A stretch of DNA of 64,000 nucleotides from Microbacterium testaceum StLB037 (GTDB lineage Bacteria > Actinomycetota > Actinomycetes > Actinomycetales > Microbacteriaceae): NCBI RefSeq assembly GCF_900104345.1, contig NZ_FNJN01000006.1, forward strand, positions 185,559 to 249,558, written 5' to 3'. This document shows, piece by piece, positions 54,066 through 62,363 of the stretch (positions are counted from its first letter, which is position 1; the number at the start of each line of letters is the position of its first letter). The position numbers were made by a program, and so were the translations under genes. Under the pieces are notes generated by a model. That model was given only the letters and a program-made list of their open reading frames with translations. It had not been told where the DNA came from and searched no databases.

Positions 54066-54110
54066 CGCCCCACGGCAGGGGTGCCCCACGGCAGGGGTTC
54101 CCCACGGCAG
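54066..54110. repeat. 16-bp tandem repeat
   Basis: CCCCACGGCAGGGGTG/T occurs three times at a 16-bp period (CCCC at 54068, 54084 and 54100), directly after the 20-bp array. Confidence 0.85.
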
Positions 54111-54180
54111 TGACACCCCGCAGAAGCGGAGCCCCGCCCGAATGCCCGCAACGGGGCAGACACGGCCCCGGCCCGCGCAC

Positions 54181-54186
54181 TAGCGT
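54181..54186 (+). promoter_or_regulatory. -10 element TAGCGT for the leaderless LigD-polymerase gene
   Basis: TAGCGT lies 6 nt before the ATG at 54193. Confidence 0.5.
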
Positions 54187-54192
54187 CGGGTC

Positions 54193-55218
54193 ATGGCATC
54201 CCCCCGCATCACGCTGACCGTTCCGGGACCCGAGGGCGAGCGCGAGGTGGGCATCTCGAACCCCGACCGCGTGCTGTGGCCCGAGGTCGGGATCACCAAG
54301 CGCGAGCTCGCCGAGTACCTCATCGCCGTCGCCGACCCCTTCATCGCCGCGAACGGGCACCGGCCGGTGTCGCTCGAGCGCTTTCCCGAGGGTGTCGGCG
54401 GCGAGGCCTTCTTCTCGAAGAACCCGCCGAAGGGTGCGCCCGCTTTCGTCGAGGCCGTGACCGTGACGTACAACAGCGGGCGCCGGCATCCGCAGCTCTT
54501 CCTCGGCGAGATCGCGTCGGCGGTGTGGGCGGCGCAGATGAACACCATCGTGTTCCACCCGTGGGCCTCACTCGCGACCGATCCCGACCACCCGATCGAG
54601 CTGCGTATCGATCTCGACCCGCAGCCGGGAACGGGCATCGCCGAGGCCGTCACCGCCGCTCACGAGCTGCGCGCTGTGCTGCGCGAGGCGGGGCTCGAGC
54701 CCTGGATCAAGACCAGTGGCAACCGCGGCCTGCACGTGTTCTGCCCGATCGAGCCGACGCACGAGTTCCTCGACGTGCGGCACGCGGTCATCGCCGCGGC
54801 ACGCGAGCTGGAGCGACGGATGCCGGATGCCGTGACCACCAACTGGTGGAAGGAAGAGCGCGGCGAGCGGATCTTCGTCGACTTCAACCAGGCGAACCGC
54901 GACCGCACCATGGCCGGGGCGTATTCACCGCGGGCGCTTTCGACCGCGACGGTGTCGACGCCGGTGGCCTGGGACGAGCTCGACGACCTCGACCCGCTCG
55001 CGTTCACCGTGCGCTCGATCCCCGAGCGACTGGCATCCGTCGGTGATCCCTGGAAGGGGTTCGCTGACAAGCCCGGACGCATCGACACCCTGCTGGAGTG
55101 GTGGCAGCGTGACCTCGACAACGGTCTGGGGGAGCTGCCGTTCCCGCCCGAGTTCCCGAAGATGCCGGGGGAGCCCCCGCGCGTGCAGCCGTCTCGGGCG
55201 AAGAACCCGGAGGCCTAG
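54193..55218 (+). CDS. LigD polymerase domain protein (second copy)
   Basis: 341 residues, the standard size for a free-standing LigD polymerase domain. Catalytic acids in LRIDLDPQPG and IFVDFNQANRDRT; nucleotide loop SGNRGLHVFCPI; the NPDRVLWPEVGITKRELAEY opening is characteristic. It should add ribo- or deoxynucleotides at broken ends in non-homologous joining. An ATP-dependent ligase lies 2.5 kb away on the other strand, and a second polymerase copy lies at 32190. The 3' end overlaps the next convergent gene by 4 nt. Confidence 0.9.
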   Translation: MASPRITLTVPGPEGEREVGISNPDRVLWPEVGITKRELAEYLIAVADPFIAANGHRPVSLERFPEGVGGEAFFSKNPPKGAPAFVEAVTVTYNSGRRHPQLFLGEIASAVWAAQMNTIVFHPWASLATDPDHPIELRIDLDPQPGTGIAEAVTAAHELRAVLREAGLEPWIKTSGNRGLHVFCPIEPTHEFLDVRHAVIAAARELERRMPDAVTTNWWKEERGERIFVDFNQANRDRTMAGAYSPRALSTATVSTPVAWDELDDLDPLAFTVRSIPERLASVGDPWKGFADKPGRIDTLLEWWQRDLDNGLGELPFPPEFPKMPGEPPRVQPSRAKNPEA

Positions 55219-56165
55219 GGCGTCAACGCATCGCCCGCGGCGCTGCGGTAGTACAGCACCGCGCGGCCGTAGCGCGCTCGGTTCAGGAGCCCGGCGCGCT
55301 CCATCACGCGCAGGTGCTGATTGATCGCGGAGGTCGAGACGCCCAGTTGCAGGGCGAGATCGGTGGAGGATGCCGGCTCGCCCAGGGCCGCGAGCAAGGT
55401 GGCGCGCGTCCGCCCGAGCAGGTCGGACACGGCGTCCGGCGCGGGCTGCCCGCTCGTCGACCACATCGCCCCCTGGCCGCGGGCCGGGTACATCACCGTC
55501 GGCGGCAGGTCGTCGTCGATGGGCGTCGAGACGCGGACCGTGAAGATCGAGGGGACGAGAGTGAGCCCGTCGCCGCGCACCGGGCGACGGCGGATCTCGG
55601 GGTTCCACAGCCGCACGTCGAGGTGGCGGCCGTCGTAGCGGGCGGCATCCGAGAGTCCGTTGAGGACGGTGCCCATCCCGGCCTGGGCGGCGATGCGGCC
55701 GCGGTAGGCGATGTCGGCGCGCAGCACGGTGCTCATGCGCGCCCAGTGCGGGGCGAAGCACAGGTCCCACGTGGTGGCGAGGGCGCGTTGCAGGCGGGCG
55801 ATGACCAGGTCGTGTCGGCCCCGGAACACCGTGGGCACCTCTCCGTGCACGCGCTCGAGGTCGGTCGTGAAGTGGGCGCGGGTGATCCGTCCGAGCGCGG
55901 TCAGCTCGTCATCGAGAGAGGTCAGCGGAGAAGCCGGCCGAGGGTTCACGAAGTCGGCGGTCCACTTGCGGTCGTTGACGAGCGCGAGCAGCACCTCGAG
56001 ATCGAGCAGGGGACGCACCGACGCGATCCGCTCGAGCCACGGGCGCTGCAGCGGAAAGCCGTCGGGCTGTGAGAGCGCGCGCAGACTGAGCCCGAGTTCG
56101 GACAACGGCGAGATGCCGAAGCGGATCGCCGAGATGTCGGCGGCGTCCAACTCGTATCGGATCAT
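55215..56165 (-). CDS. ArsR-type winged-helix regulator with large N-terminal domain
   Basis: 316 residues. The last 90 residues are a winged helix (PASSTDLALQLGVSTSAINQHLRVMERAGLLNRAR). The first 220 form a helical domain like DUF5937, found fused to ArsR-type HTHs in actinobacteria. It is divergent from an MFS gene 55 bp away, so probably controls it. On the minus strand TAGCGT (56174-56179) lies 8 nt before the ATG. Confidence 0.82.
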   Translation of the reverse strand: MIRYELDAADISAIRFGISPLSELGLSLRALSQPDGFPLQRPWLERIASVRPLLDLEVLLALVNDRKWTADFVNPRPASPLTSLDDELTALGRITRAHFTTDLERVHGEVPTVFRGRHDLVIARLQRALATTWDLCFAPHWARMSTVLRADIAYRGRIAAQAGMGTVLNGLSDAARYDGRHLDVRLWNPEIRRRPVRGDGLTLVPSIFTVRVSTPIDDDLPPTVMYPARGQGAMWSTSGQPAPDAVSDLLGRTRATLLAALGEPASSTDLALQLGVSTSAINQHLRVMERAGLLNRARYGRAVLYYRSAAGDALTP

Positions 56166-56220
56166 GAAGCCCCACGCTACATCGATTGAACGACTCGGCC
56201 GTGCCTGGATCAATGGAGAC

Positions 56221-57492
56221 GTGACCAGCACGATCCCCACCGTCCCCCTGAGAACCCTCGTGCAGACGGACAAGACGCTCCGACGTCTGCTGACAGTCAC
56301 CCTGGTCGACACCCTCGGTCGCGGCGCGTTCTTCACCCTCACCACGCTTTACCTCACGCTCATCGTCGGCCTCGAGCCGGTCACGGTCGGAATTGGCCTC
56401 ACGATCGCCGGCGCGGTCGGTGTCGTGAGCTCGCTCGTCTTCGGGCACCTGTCCGATCGCTTCAGCGCGCGGACGATGCTCGTCGTGCTGCACGTCGTGC
56501 AGGGGAGCGCCCTCATCGGCTACCTCTTCGTGCGCGATCTGCCCACGCTCGTTGTCGTCGCGTCGCTCGTGTTGCTCGCCCAGCAGGGCGGCGGAAGCGT
56601 GCGCTCCGCCGTGGTCGGCCGCGCGTTCCGCGGCGAGGATCGCGTGCGGATCCGCGCCACGATGCGGACCGTGACCAACATCGGCATCGGTGTGGGTACG
56701 GCGGTCGCGGCCATTCCCCTCGCCCTCGGGACACCTTTCGCCTTCCACCTGACGATGACTCTCGCCGGGTCGCTCTTCCTGGCCTCCGCGGTGCTCGTCG
56801 CCGGCCTGGACCCGGCGCGCGTCGACGTCGTGGTCACGGCACCTGACTCGACGGCCCCCGCCGCGGCGGGCCGGAGTCCCTACCGCGACCCGCGTTTCCT
56901 GTGGCTGACCGCTCTGATGGGGGTCTTCGGCATCCAGTTCGGGGTCTTCGAAATCGGTGTGCCGTTGTGGGTCGTGTCGCACACGATCGCCGCCGACGTG
57001 GTGGTGAGCCCGCTCCTGTTGGTCAACACGATCGTCGTCGTGCTGCTGCAGGTGCGGATGAGCCGCGGCACCGGAACCTTCGCCGGCGCGGGACGCGCGA
57101 TGACGCGAGCCGGATGGCTCATGGTCGCGGCCTGCGCGCTGTGGGCGGGCGCCGGATGGGTCGGGGGAGAAGGCTGGGGGCCCGCAACGCTGGTGATCGT
57201 GGTGCTTCTGGCGGCTGCCGTCGTGCACTCGCTCGCCGAGATCATGTCGAGCGCCGCGGGCTGGAGCCTGAGCTTCGACCTCGCCCCGCAGGAGCGTATG
57301 GGCAGCTACCAGGGCGTCTACGGCACGGGGTACGCGGTGGGGGCGATGATCGCGCCCGCCGTCGTGACGCTGACGGCGATCGACCTCGGGACGGGCGGGT
57401 GGGCGATCCTCGCCGCCATGTTCGCCGGGGCTGCGGCGGGCGTCGTGGTGATCGCCCGCCGGGCGGCACGGGAGGCGGATGCCGCGGGGTAG
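56221..57492 (+). CDS. MFS transporter
   Basis: 423 residues with twelve hydrophobic segments. GHLSDRFSARTML after the second helix is the MFS loop A motif, and RIRATMRTVTNIGIGVG fits the drug-exporter type. The GTG start has GGAG 4 nt upstream. The divergent ArsR-type regulator suggests it is inducible; a substrate cannot be named. Confidence 0.85.
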   Translation: MTSTIPTVPLRTLVQTDKTLRRLLTVTLVDTLGRGAFFTLTTLYLTLIVGLEPVTVGIGLTIAGAVGVVSSLVFGHLSDRFSARTMLVVLHVVQGSALIGYLFVRDLPTLVVVASLVLLAQQGGGSVRSAVVGRAFRGEDRVRIRATMRTVTNIGIGVGTAVAAIPLALGTPFAFHLTMTLAGSLFLASAVLVAGLDPARVDVVVTAPDSTAPAAAGRSPYRDPRFLWLTALMGVFGIQFGVFEIGVPLWVVSHTIAADVVVSPLLLVNTIVVVLLQVRMSRGTGTFAGAGRAMTRAGWLMVAACALWAGAGWVGGEGWGPATLVIVVLLAAAVVHSLAEIMSSAAGWSLSFDLAPQERMGSYQGVYGTGYAVGAMIAPAVVTLTAIDLGTGGWAILAAMFAGAAAGVVVIARRAAREADAAG

Positions 57493-57506
57493 CGCCCGCG
57501 GTCGCC

Positions 57507-57590
57507 GTCACCAGAACAGGACACTGCCGTGAGAGCAGGACGGTTGCGCCGGTTTCGGCCTGTTCCGGTGGCATCCCCTGTTCTCGTGAC
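57507..57590. repeat. Long inverted repeat between convergent MFS and ligase genes
   Basis: GTCACCAGAACAGG (57507-57520) pairs with CCTGTTCTCGTGAC (57577-57590) at 13 of 14 positions. Inside, AGCAGG at 57534 and CCTGTT at 57559 form an inner pair. The two left-hand arms are 19 nt apart and the right-hand arms 18 nt apart, a layout like the 63-nt elements at 29081 and 51944. Confidence 0.65.
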
Positions 57591-57673
57591 GCGCGCGGCG
57601 CGCGGCAGCGACAGGCGGGGGCACGGCGGATGCCATACCCCGACCGCACCGCCAGCTCGACGAGCAGCCGGTC

Positions 57674-58717
57674 TCAGTCGAGCACGTCGCCCAGGTCGTA
57701 CGAGGTGACGGTCTCGAGCTGGGCGAAGGTGCAGGAGCGCGCGTCCCGGTCGGGGCGCCAGCGGTCGAACTGCACGGTGTGGCGGAAGCGCATGCCCTCG
57801 AGCTGGTCGTAGCGCACCTCGAGCACGAGCTCGGGGCGCAGCCGCACGAACGACACGTCCTTCGACGCCGAGAAGCGCGAGCGGTCGGTCTCGCCGACCA
57901 CCGCCTCGCCGTCGGCGTCGCGCTCGACCAGAGGCGCGAGTTCGTCGATCAGTTCTTTGCGCCGCTTGTCGGTCCACGCCGAGACGCCGCCGACGCCGTG
58001 CAGACGGCCTTCGTCGTCGTAGAGGCCGACGAGTAGTGAACCCACGCCCTCCCCGGACTTGTGGATGCGGTACCCGAGGGCGACCACGTCGGCGGTGCGG
58101 GCGTGCTTGATCTTAAACATCGTGCGCTTGTTCGGCGCGTAGGGCTGGGCGAGGGGCTTGGCGATCACGCCGTCGAGGCCGGCGCCCTCGAACTCCGCGA
58201 GCCAGCGGCGGGCGAGGTCGGGGTCGTCGGTCGTGCGCGTGACGTGCACGGGATGCGGCACGGCACCCAACAGGTCTTCGAGCTGCGCCCGCCGCTCCGA
58301 GAACGGCTCGTCCTGCAGGTCGCGGTCGCCGCGGGCGAGCAGGTCGAACGCGATGAACATGGCGGGGGTCTCTTCGGCGAGCATGTTCACTCGCGAGGCC
58401 GCGGGGTGGATACGCTGCGACAGGGCCTCCCAGTCGAGGCGCTGCTCGCCCTCGGCGCCACGAGCCACGACGACCTCGCCGTCGATCAGGCACGGCTCAG
58501 GCAGCAGCTCGGCGAACGCCGCGACGAGCTCGGGGAAGTACCGGGTGAGCGGCTTGGCGCCGCGGCTGCCGATCTCGACATCGGTGCCGTCCCACGAGAT
58601 GAGGGCGCGAAAGCCGTCCCACTTGGGCTCGTAGCTGAAGCCGCCCTCGATCTTCGCGTGCTCGGGCACCTCGGGAACGGACTTCGCCAGCATCGGCGCC
58701 GGGATGTCGTACGGCAC
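57674..58717 (-). CDS. ATP-dependent DNA ligase
   Basis: 347 residues. The adenylation motif EPKWDGFRA places the nucleophilic Lys at residue 32; IDGEVVVA, FIAFDLLA, GLDGVIAKP and MFKIKHARTADVVALGY are the later ligase motifs. The OB domain follows from about residue 210. Compact ligases of this type seal nicks with LigD-polymerase partners; two such partners are in the window but not adjacent. The start is a GTG, 5 nt after the stop of the AI-2E gene. Confidence 0.9.
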   Translation of the reverse strand: MPYDIPAPMLAKSVPEVPEHAKIEGGFSYEPKWDGFRALISWDGTDVEIGSRGAKPLTRYFPELVAAFAELLPEPCLIDGEVVVARGAEGEQRLDWEALSQRIHPAASRVNMLAEETPAMFIAFDLLARGDRDLQDEPFSERRAQLEDLLGAVPHPVHVTRTTDDPDLARRWLAEFEGAGLDGVIAKPLAQPYAPNKRTMFKIKHARTADVVALGYRIHKSGEGVGSLLVGLYDDEGRLHGVGGVSAWTDKRRKELIDELAPLVERDADGEAVVGETDRSRFSASKDVSFVRLRPELVLEVRYDQLEGMRFRHTVQFDRWRPDRDARSCTFAQLETVTSYDLGDVLD

Positions 58718-58722
58718 GGGCG

Positions 58723-59895
58723 TCAGCTCTCGTTACCCGACAGGGGGACGGGATCTTTACGCTTCTTGCGGCGCGCCCACTCGGCCGGCTTGTCGGGGCC
58801 GTTCCAGACGGTGATGATGCCCCACACCACGGCGGTCAGCGGCACGGCCAGCAGTGTGCCGAGGATGCCGCCGATCGCGGTACCACCGGCCAACACGACG
58901 AGCACGACGAACGAGTGCAGCTTCATCGAGCGACCCATGAGCACCGGCTGGAGGAAGTTGCCCTCGAGCTGGTTCACGAGCACGACGATTCCGACGACGA
59001 TGAGGGCCACGATCGGACCGTTGGTGACCAGCGCGACGAGCGCGGCCAGGATGCCGGCGGTGACCGCACCCACGATCGGGATGAACGCGAGCAGGAAGAC
59101 GAGCACGGCCAGCGGCAGCGCGAGCGGCACCTGCAGGATCGCGAGGCCGATGCCGATGCCGATCGCATCGACGGCGGCGACGGACGCCGTGCCGCGCACG
59201 TACGAGCCGAGGACGGTAACCGTCTTGTCGCCGATGCGACGGGCCCGCTCGTAGTCGCTGCCGTGGAACGGACGCAGGACGAACTCCCACATGCGGGGGC
59301 CGTCTTTGAGGAAGAAGAAGAGGATGACGACCATCAGCACGAAGCCCGTCACGAACGAGGCGATCGCACTCACGCCGGCGAGTGCACCGGTGCCGAAGGA
59401 CGAGCTCGTGACGAAGCCCTGAATGCCCTGGATCGCCTGGTTGACCTGGTCTTGAGAGATCGCGAAGGGCAGCGTGTGGTACCAGTCCTGGGCCTGCTCG
59501 AAGCCCTGAACAGCCTGCGAGCTGAGGTAGTCCCACTGGTTGATGACGGCGTTGGCGACCAGCCAACCGAGCGCGGCGAGCACGACGACAACGGCGAGCA
59601 GAGTGAGCAGCGTCGCGATGACCGAGGGCACGCCCTTGCGGCGCATCCACATCGTGACCGGGCCGAAGGCGGAGGCGAAGATGAGCGCGAGTACCAGCGG
59701 GATGATGACGAGCGTCACCTGCTGGATGCCCCAGATGATCCCCGCGACGAGCACCACGACGACGATGATCTGCACGGCCCGCACCGCGAGCCGGCCGAAC
59801 CCGTCGGCCCAGAGGCTCTTCGGCGGAGTCTGGACGGCCTGCGCGACGGAGTTGACGGCGTCGCGCGGCGCGGGGTGACGAGAGAACAGGCCCAT
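58723..59895 (-). CDS. AI-2E family transporter
   Basis: 390 residues with about eight hydrophobic segments arranged as in the AI-2E exporter family: an early helix pair, a central helical region (GFEQAQDWYHTLPF) and a C-terminal block (GRSMKLHSFVVLVVLAGG) typical of the group. Few members truly export AI-2; others move sodium or unknown solutes. The ATG at 59895 is fixed by a TACCTT element 6 nt upstream. The ligase gene follows after 5 nt. Confidence 0.85.
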   Translation of the reverse strand: MGLFSRHPAPRDAVNSVAQAVQTPPKSLWADGFGRLAVRAVQIIVVVVLVAGIIWGIQQVTLVIIPLVLALIFASAFGPVTMWMRRKGVPSVIATLLTLLAVVVVLAALGWLVANAVINQWDYLSSQAVQGFEQAQDWYHTLPFAISQDQVNQAIQGIQGFVTSSSFGTGALAGVSAIASFVTGFVLMVVILFFFLKDGPRMWEFVLRPFHGSDYERARRIGDKTVTVLGSYVRGTASVAAVDAIGIGIGLAILQVPLALPLAVLVFLLAFIPIVGAVTAGILAALVALVTNGPIVALIVVGIVVLVNQLEGNFLQPVLMGRSMKLHSFVVLVVLAGGTAIGGILGTLLAVPLTAVVWGIITVWNGPDKPAEWARRKKRKDPVPLSGNES

Positions 59896-59901
59896 GCTCA
59901 C

Positions 59902-59907
59902 AAGGTA
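59902..59907 (-). promoter_or_regulatory. -10 element TACCTT for the leaderless AI-2E gene
   Basis: On the minus strand TACCTT lies 6 nt before the ATG at 59895. Confidence 0.5.
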
Positions 59908-60099
59908 GCGGGGGCCTCCGACATGGGTGCGGAGGTTGCGCGCCATCCCGGGGGCGGATAGGGCGACGGATGCCGGGATCCCCGGCGTTCCGCGGGCCGC
60001 AGGCCCGCGCGGTCCCGCTCAGTCCGGCCACGGCATCCGGGACCGAACGCGCGCGACGTCATTGAGTGGAGTCGGCCGCCGGTCACCCGGCATCCGGGA

Positions 60100-61341
60100 T
60101 CAGACGAACGCGCTCATGCCCGTGATGTCGCGGCCGAGCAGCAGCGCCTGGACGCTCTCGGTGCCCTCGTAGGTGTGGATCGCCTCGATGTCGGCCATGT
60201 GCTGCATCACGCCGTTCTCGAGCAGGATGCCGTTACCGCCCAGAAGGTCGCGGGCGATCGCGGCGACCCGGCGCGCGGCGCGGGTGTTGTGGTACTTCGC
60301 CAGCGACGCCTGAGTGGGACGCAGGCCGCCCGACGACTCGAGGTCGGCGAGACGACGGCAGTACAGCTGCATCGCGGTGAGCTCGTCGAGCATCTGTGCG
60401 AGGCGTTCCTGCACCATCTGGAACTTCGCGAGGGGCTTTCCGAACTGCATGCGCTCGGTGGCATACGTCCGCGCGATCTCGTAGCAGGCGGTCGCGTGGC
60501 CGAGCGCCGACCAGGCCACACCCGAACGCGTCGCGAAGAGTACAACCGACGCATCCTTGAAGGTGTGGCTGCCGGGCAGCACGGCATCCGCGCGAAGACG
60601 CACGCCGTCCATCGCGATGTGAGCCTGGTGGATGCCGCGCAGCGACACCTTTCCGGTGATGACGGTGCCCGTGTAGCCGGGGGTGTCCTGCTCGACGAGG
60701 AAGCACCGCACGTTGCCGTGGTCGTCGCCTCCTTCGTTCTCGACGCGGGCCCACACGAAGGTGATGCCGCCCGAGGCGCCGTTGCCGATCCACTTCTTCG
60801 TGCCGCTGAGCGACCAGCCGTCGTCAGTGCGCGTCGCGGTGGTCTCGAGCGAGACGGAGTCGGAGCCGTGGTCGGGCTCGGTCAGCGCGAAGGCGCCCAG
60901 CACGGTTCCGTCGGCGAGGGGCTTCAGCCAGCGCTGCTGCTGCTCGGCCGAGCCGTAGAACGCGAGCGTCCGCAGCGCGAGTCCGCCCTGCACGGCGAGG
61001 GCGGTGGCGAGGGAGCCGTCGTGGCGCGAGATCTCCATGTTGACCAGGCCCGCGGCCAGGGGTGAGGTGTACGGCAGCTCGTCGTGCTCGATGCCATCGG
61101 TGAACAGCTCGAGCTCGCCCATGCGCTTCACGAGGTCGATCGGGTAGCTCGCGGCATCCCATTCGCCCTGCATGCGCGTGCCGACCTCGTCGGCGAAGGC
61201 CTTGGCGGTGTCCCACACGGCGCGGTCGGCGTCGGGGATGTCGGCGAACACCGCGTAGTAGTCGGTGTCGCGGCGACCGAGCAGGTCGTAGCGGGCGACG
61301 CGCTCACCGGGGAGCGTGCGGGCATCGGCGTCGATGGTCAT
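60100..61341 (-). CDS. Acyl-CoA dehydrogenase (glutaryl-CoA dehydrogenase-like)
   Basis: 413 residues. FAD-binding and domain motifs GAFALTEPDHGSDS and KKWIGNGASGGI; the catalytic Glu lies in HTYEGTESVQALLLGR, the position and context used by glutaryl-CoA and related dehydrogenases. It oxidises an acyl-CoA at the alpha-beta bond using an electron-transfer flavoprotein. A TetR gene lies just upstream in the same orientation and may control it. GATACT lies 7 nt before the ATG. Confidence 0.87.
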   Translation of the reverse strand: MTIDADARTLPGERVARYDLLGRRDTDYYAVFADIPDADRAVWDTAKAFADEVGTRMQGEWDAASYPIDLVKRMGELELFTDGIEHDELPYTSPLAAGLVNMEISRHDGSLATALAVQGGLALRTLAFYGSAEQQQRWLKPLADGTVLGAFALTEPDHGSDSVSLETTATRTDDGWSLSGTKKWIGNGASGGITFVWARVENEGGDDHGNVRCFLVEQDTPGYTGTVITGKVSLRGIHQAHIAMDGVRLRADAVLPGSHTFKDASVVLFATRSGVAWSALGHATACYEIARTYATERMQFGKPLAKFQMVQERLAQMLDELTAMQLYCRRLADLESSGGLRPTQASLAKYHNTRAARRVAAIARDLLGGNGILLENGVMQHMADIEAIHTYEGTESVQALLLGRDITGMSAFV

Positions 61342-61382
61342 GGGTCCCAGTATCGCGCATGTTGGTACTCGGTGTCACGCCA

Positions 61383-61416
61383 TTCTGGTGGCTCATCACG
61401 CGATGAGTGTCCAGAA
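61383..61416. repeat. Nested stem-loop upstream of the acyl-CoA dehydrogenase
   Basis: TTCTGG-TGG-CTCAT-CACGCG-ATGAG-TGT-CCAGAA: two nested arm pairs in the gap between the dehydrogenase start and the TetR end. It could be an operator or a stable RNA hairpin at the end of the TetR transcript. Confidence 0.55.
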
Positions 61417-61442
61417 CGCGCGGACGATTTTCGGAGGCGCCC

Positions 61443-61459
61443 GAGTGTCTTGGACACTC
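61443..61459. promoter_or_regulatory. 17-bp palindrome GAGTGTC-TTG-GACACTC
   Basis: Perfect 7-bp arms with a 3-bp centre, 84 bp beyond the TetR stop and 102 bp upstream of the acyl-CoA dehydrogenase start. The half-site GAGTGTC also occurs at 61405. Candidate regulator binding site. Confidence 0.5.
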
Positions 61460-61529
61460 AACGGTCAGGCCGGGCGGTCGAGCGAGCGGCCGCACCCCCG
61501 CGCTCAGCCCCGAGCGCCGCGCCCCGAGC

Positions 61530-62198
61530 TCAGTCCCCGAGCGCCCCGCGCAGCCGCCGCGTGACCTCCGCCGCGGGCATACGCCGCGGGAACGCGGCGA
61601 CGATCAGGTCGTCTCCGGCCGCTTCGTCCCCGTCGGGGTGCACACCGTAGCGGCGCAGCACGTCGTCGAGGGCGCGACGAAGAGTGGATGCCGGCACCCG
61701 CGCACCCCGCATCAGCCGCCGCAGCACGTGGTTGTGCACCGCCGTGACCGAGGCCGCGAAGCCGACGGCATCCAGCGGGTCGAGACCGGGGAGCGCCTCG
61801 CGCAGGTATTCGTCGAAGAGACGTTCGTAGCGGAACACCGTGACGATCTCGCGGTCGCGCAGGCCCGGGATCTGCCGCACGATCGCGTAGCGGCGCCGGG
61901 CGACCTCGGGGTCGGCGGCGAAGTGCCGGAACACCCGCACCGACGCCTCGCATACGGCCGCCCACGGGTCGTCGTGCGGCTGCGCGAGGTACGCGCGCGT
62001 CTCGGTGAGCAGCACCTCGTGGTCGGCGAAGACGACGTCTTCTTTCCCGCCGAACTGCCGGAAGAACGTCGACCGCGACACTCCCGCCGCCTGCGCGATC
62101 TGCTCGACCGAGGTCTGGTCGTAGCCGTGCTCGACGAACAGGTCGATCGCGGCGGACACGACGGCCGTCCGGCTCGAGGGGGCGGCGCTGTCGGTCAC
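61530..62198 (-). CDS. TetR/AcrR family transcriptional regulator
   Basis: 222 residues. HTH: TSVEQIAQAAGVSRSTFFRQFGGKEDVV, followed by a helical ligand domain. The GTG start has TAGGCT 6 nt upstream. It lies 188 bp upstream of the acyl-CoA dehydrogenase gene on the same strand; the palindromes between them may be its target. Confidence 0.85.
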   Translation of the reverse strand: MTDSAAPSSRTAVVSAAIDLFVEHGYDQTSVEQIAQAAGVSRSTFFRQFGGKEDVVFADHEVLLTETRAYLAQPHDDPWAAVCEASVRVFRHFAADPEVARRRYAIVRQIPGLRDREIVTVFRYERLFDEYLREALPGLDPLDAVGFAASVTAVHNHVLRRLMRGARVPASTLRRALDDVLRRYGVHPDGDEAAGDDLIVAAFPRRMPAAEVTRRLRGALGD

Positions 62199-62204
62199 GC
62201 CCCG

Positions 62205-62210
62205 AGCCTA
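62205..62210 (-). promoter_or_regulatory. -10 element TAGGCT for the leaderless TetR gene
   Basis: On the minus strand TAGGCT lies 6 nt before the GTG at 62198. Confidence 0.55.
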
Positions 62211-62363
62211 TCCGCGGCCCGCCTTCGCGCGCGTGAGAGGTCGAGAAGTGTCGCCGAGAGCATTCCCAGGCGACCGTTTTCGACCCCTCACGCGGGAGTA
62301 GACGATCCGGGCGATGGAGGCAACCGGATGCCGAGACCCCCGCGCCCGCGATGGGATGAACGC

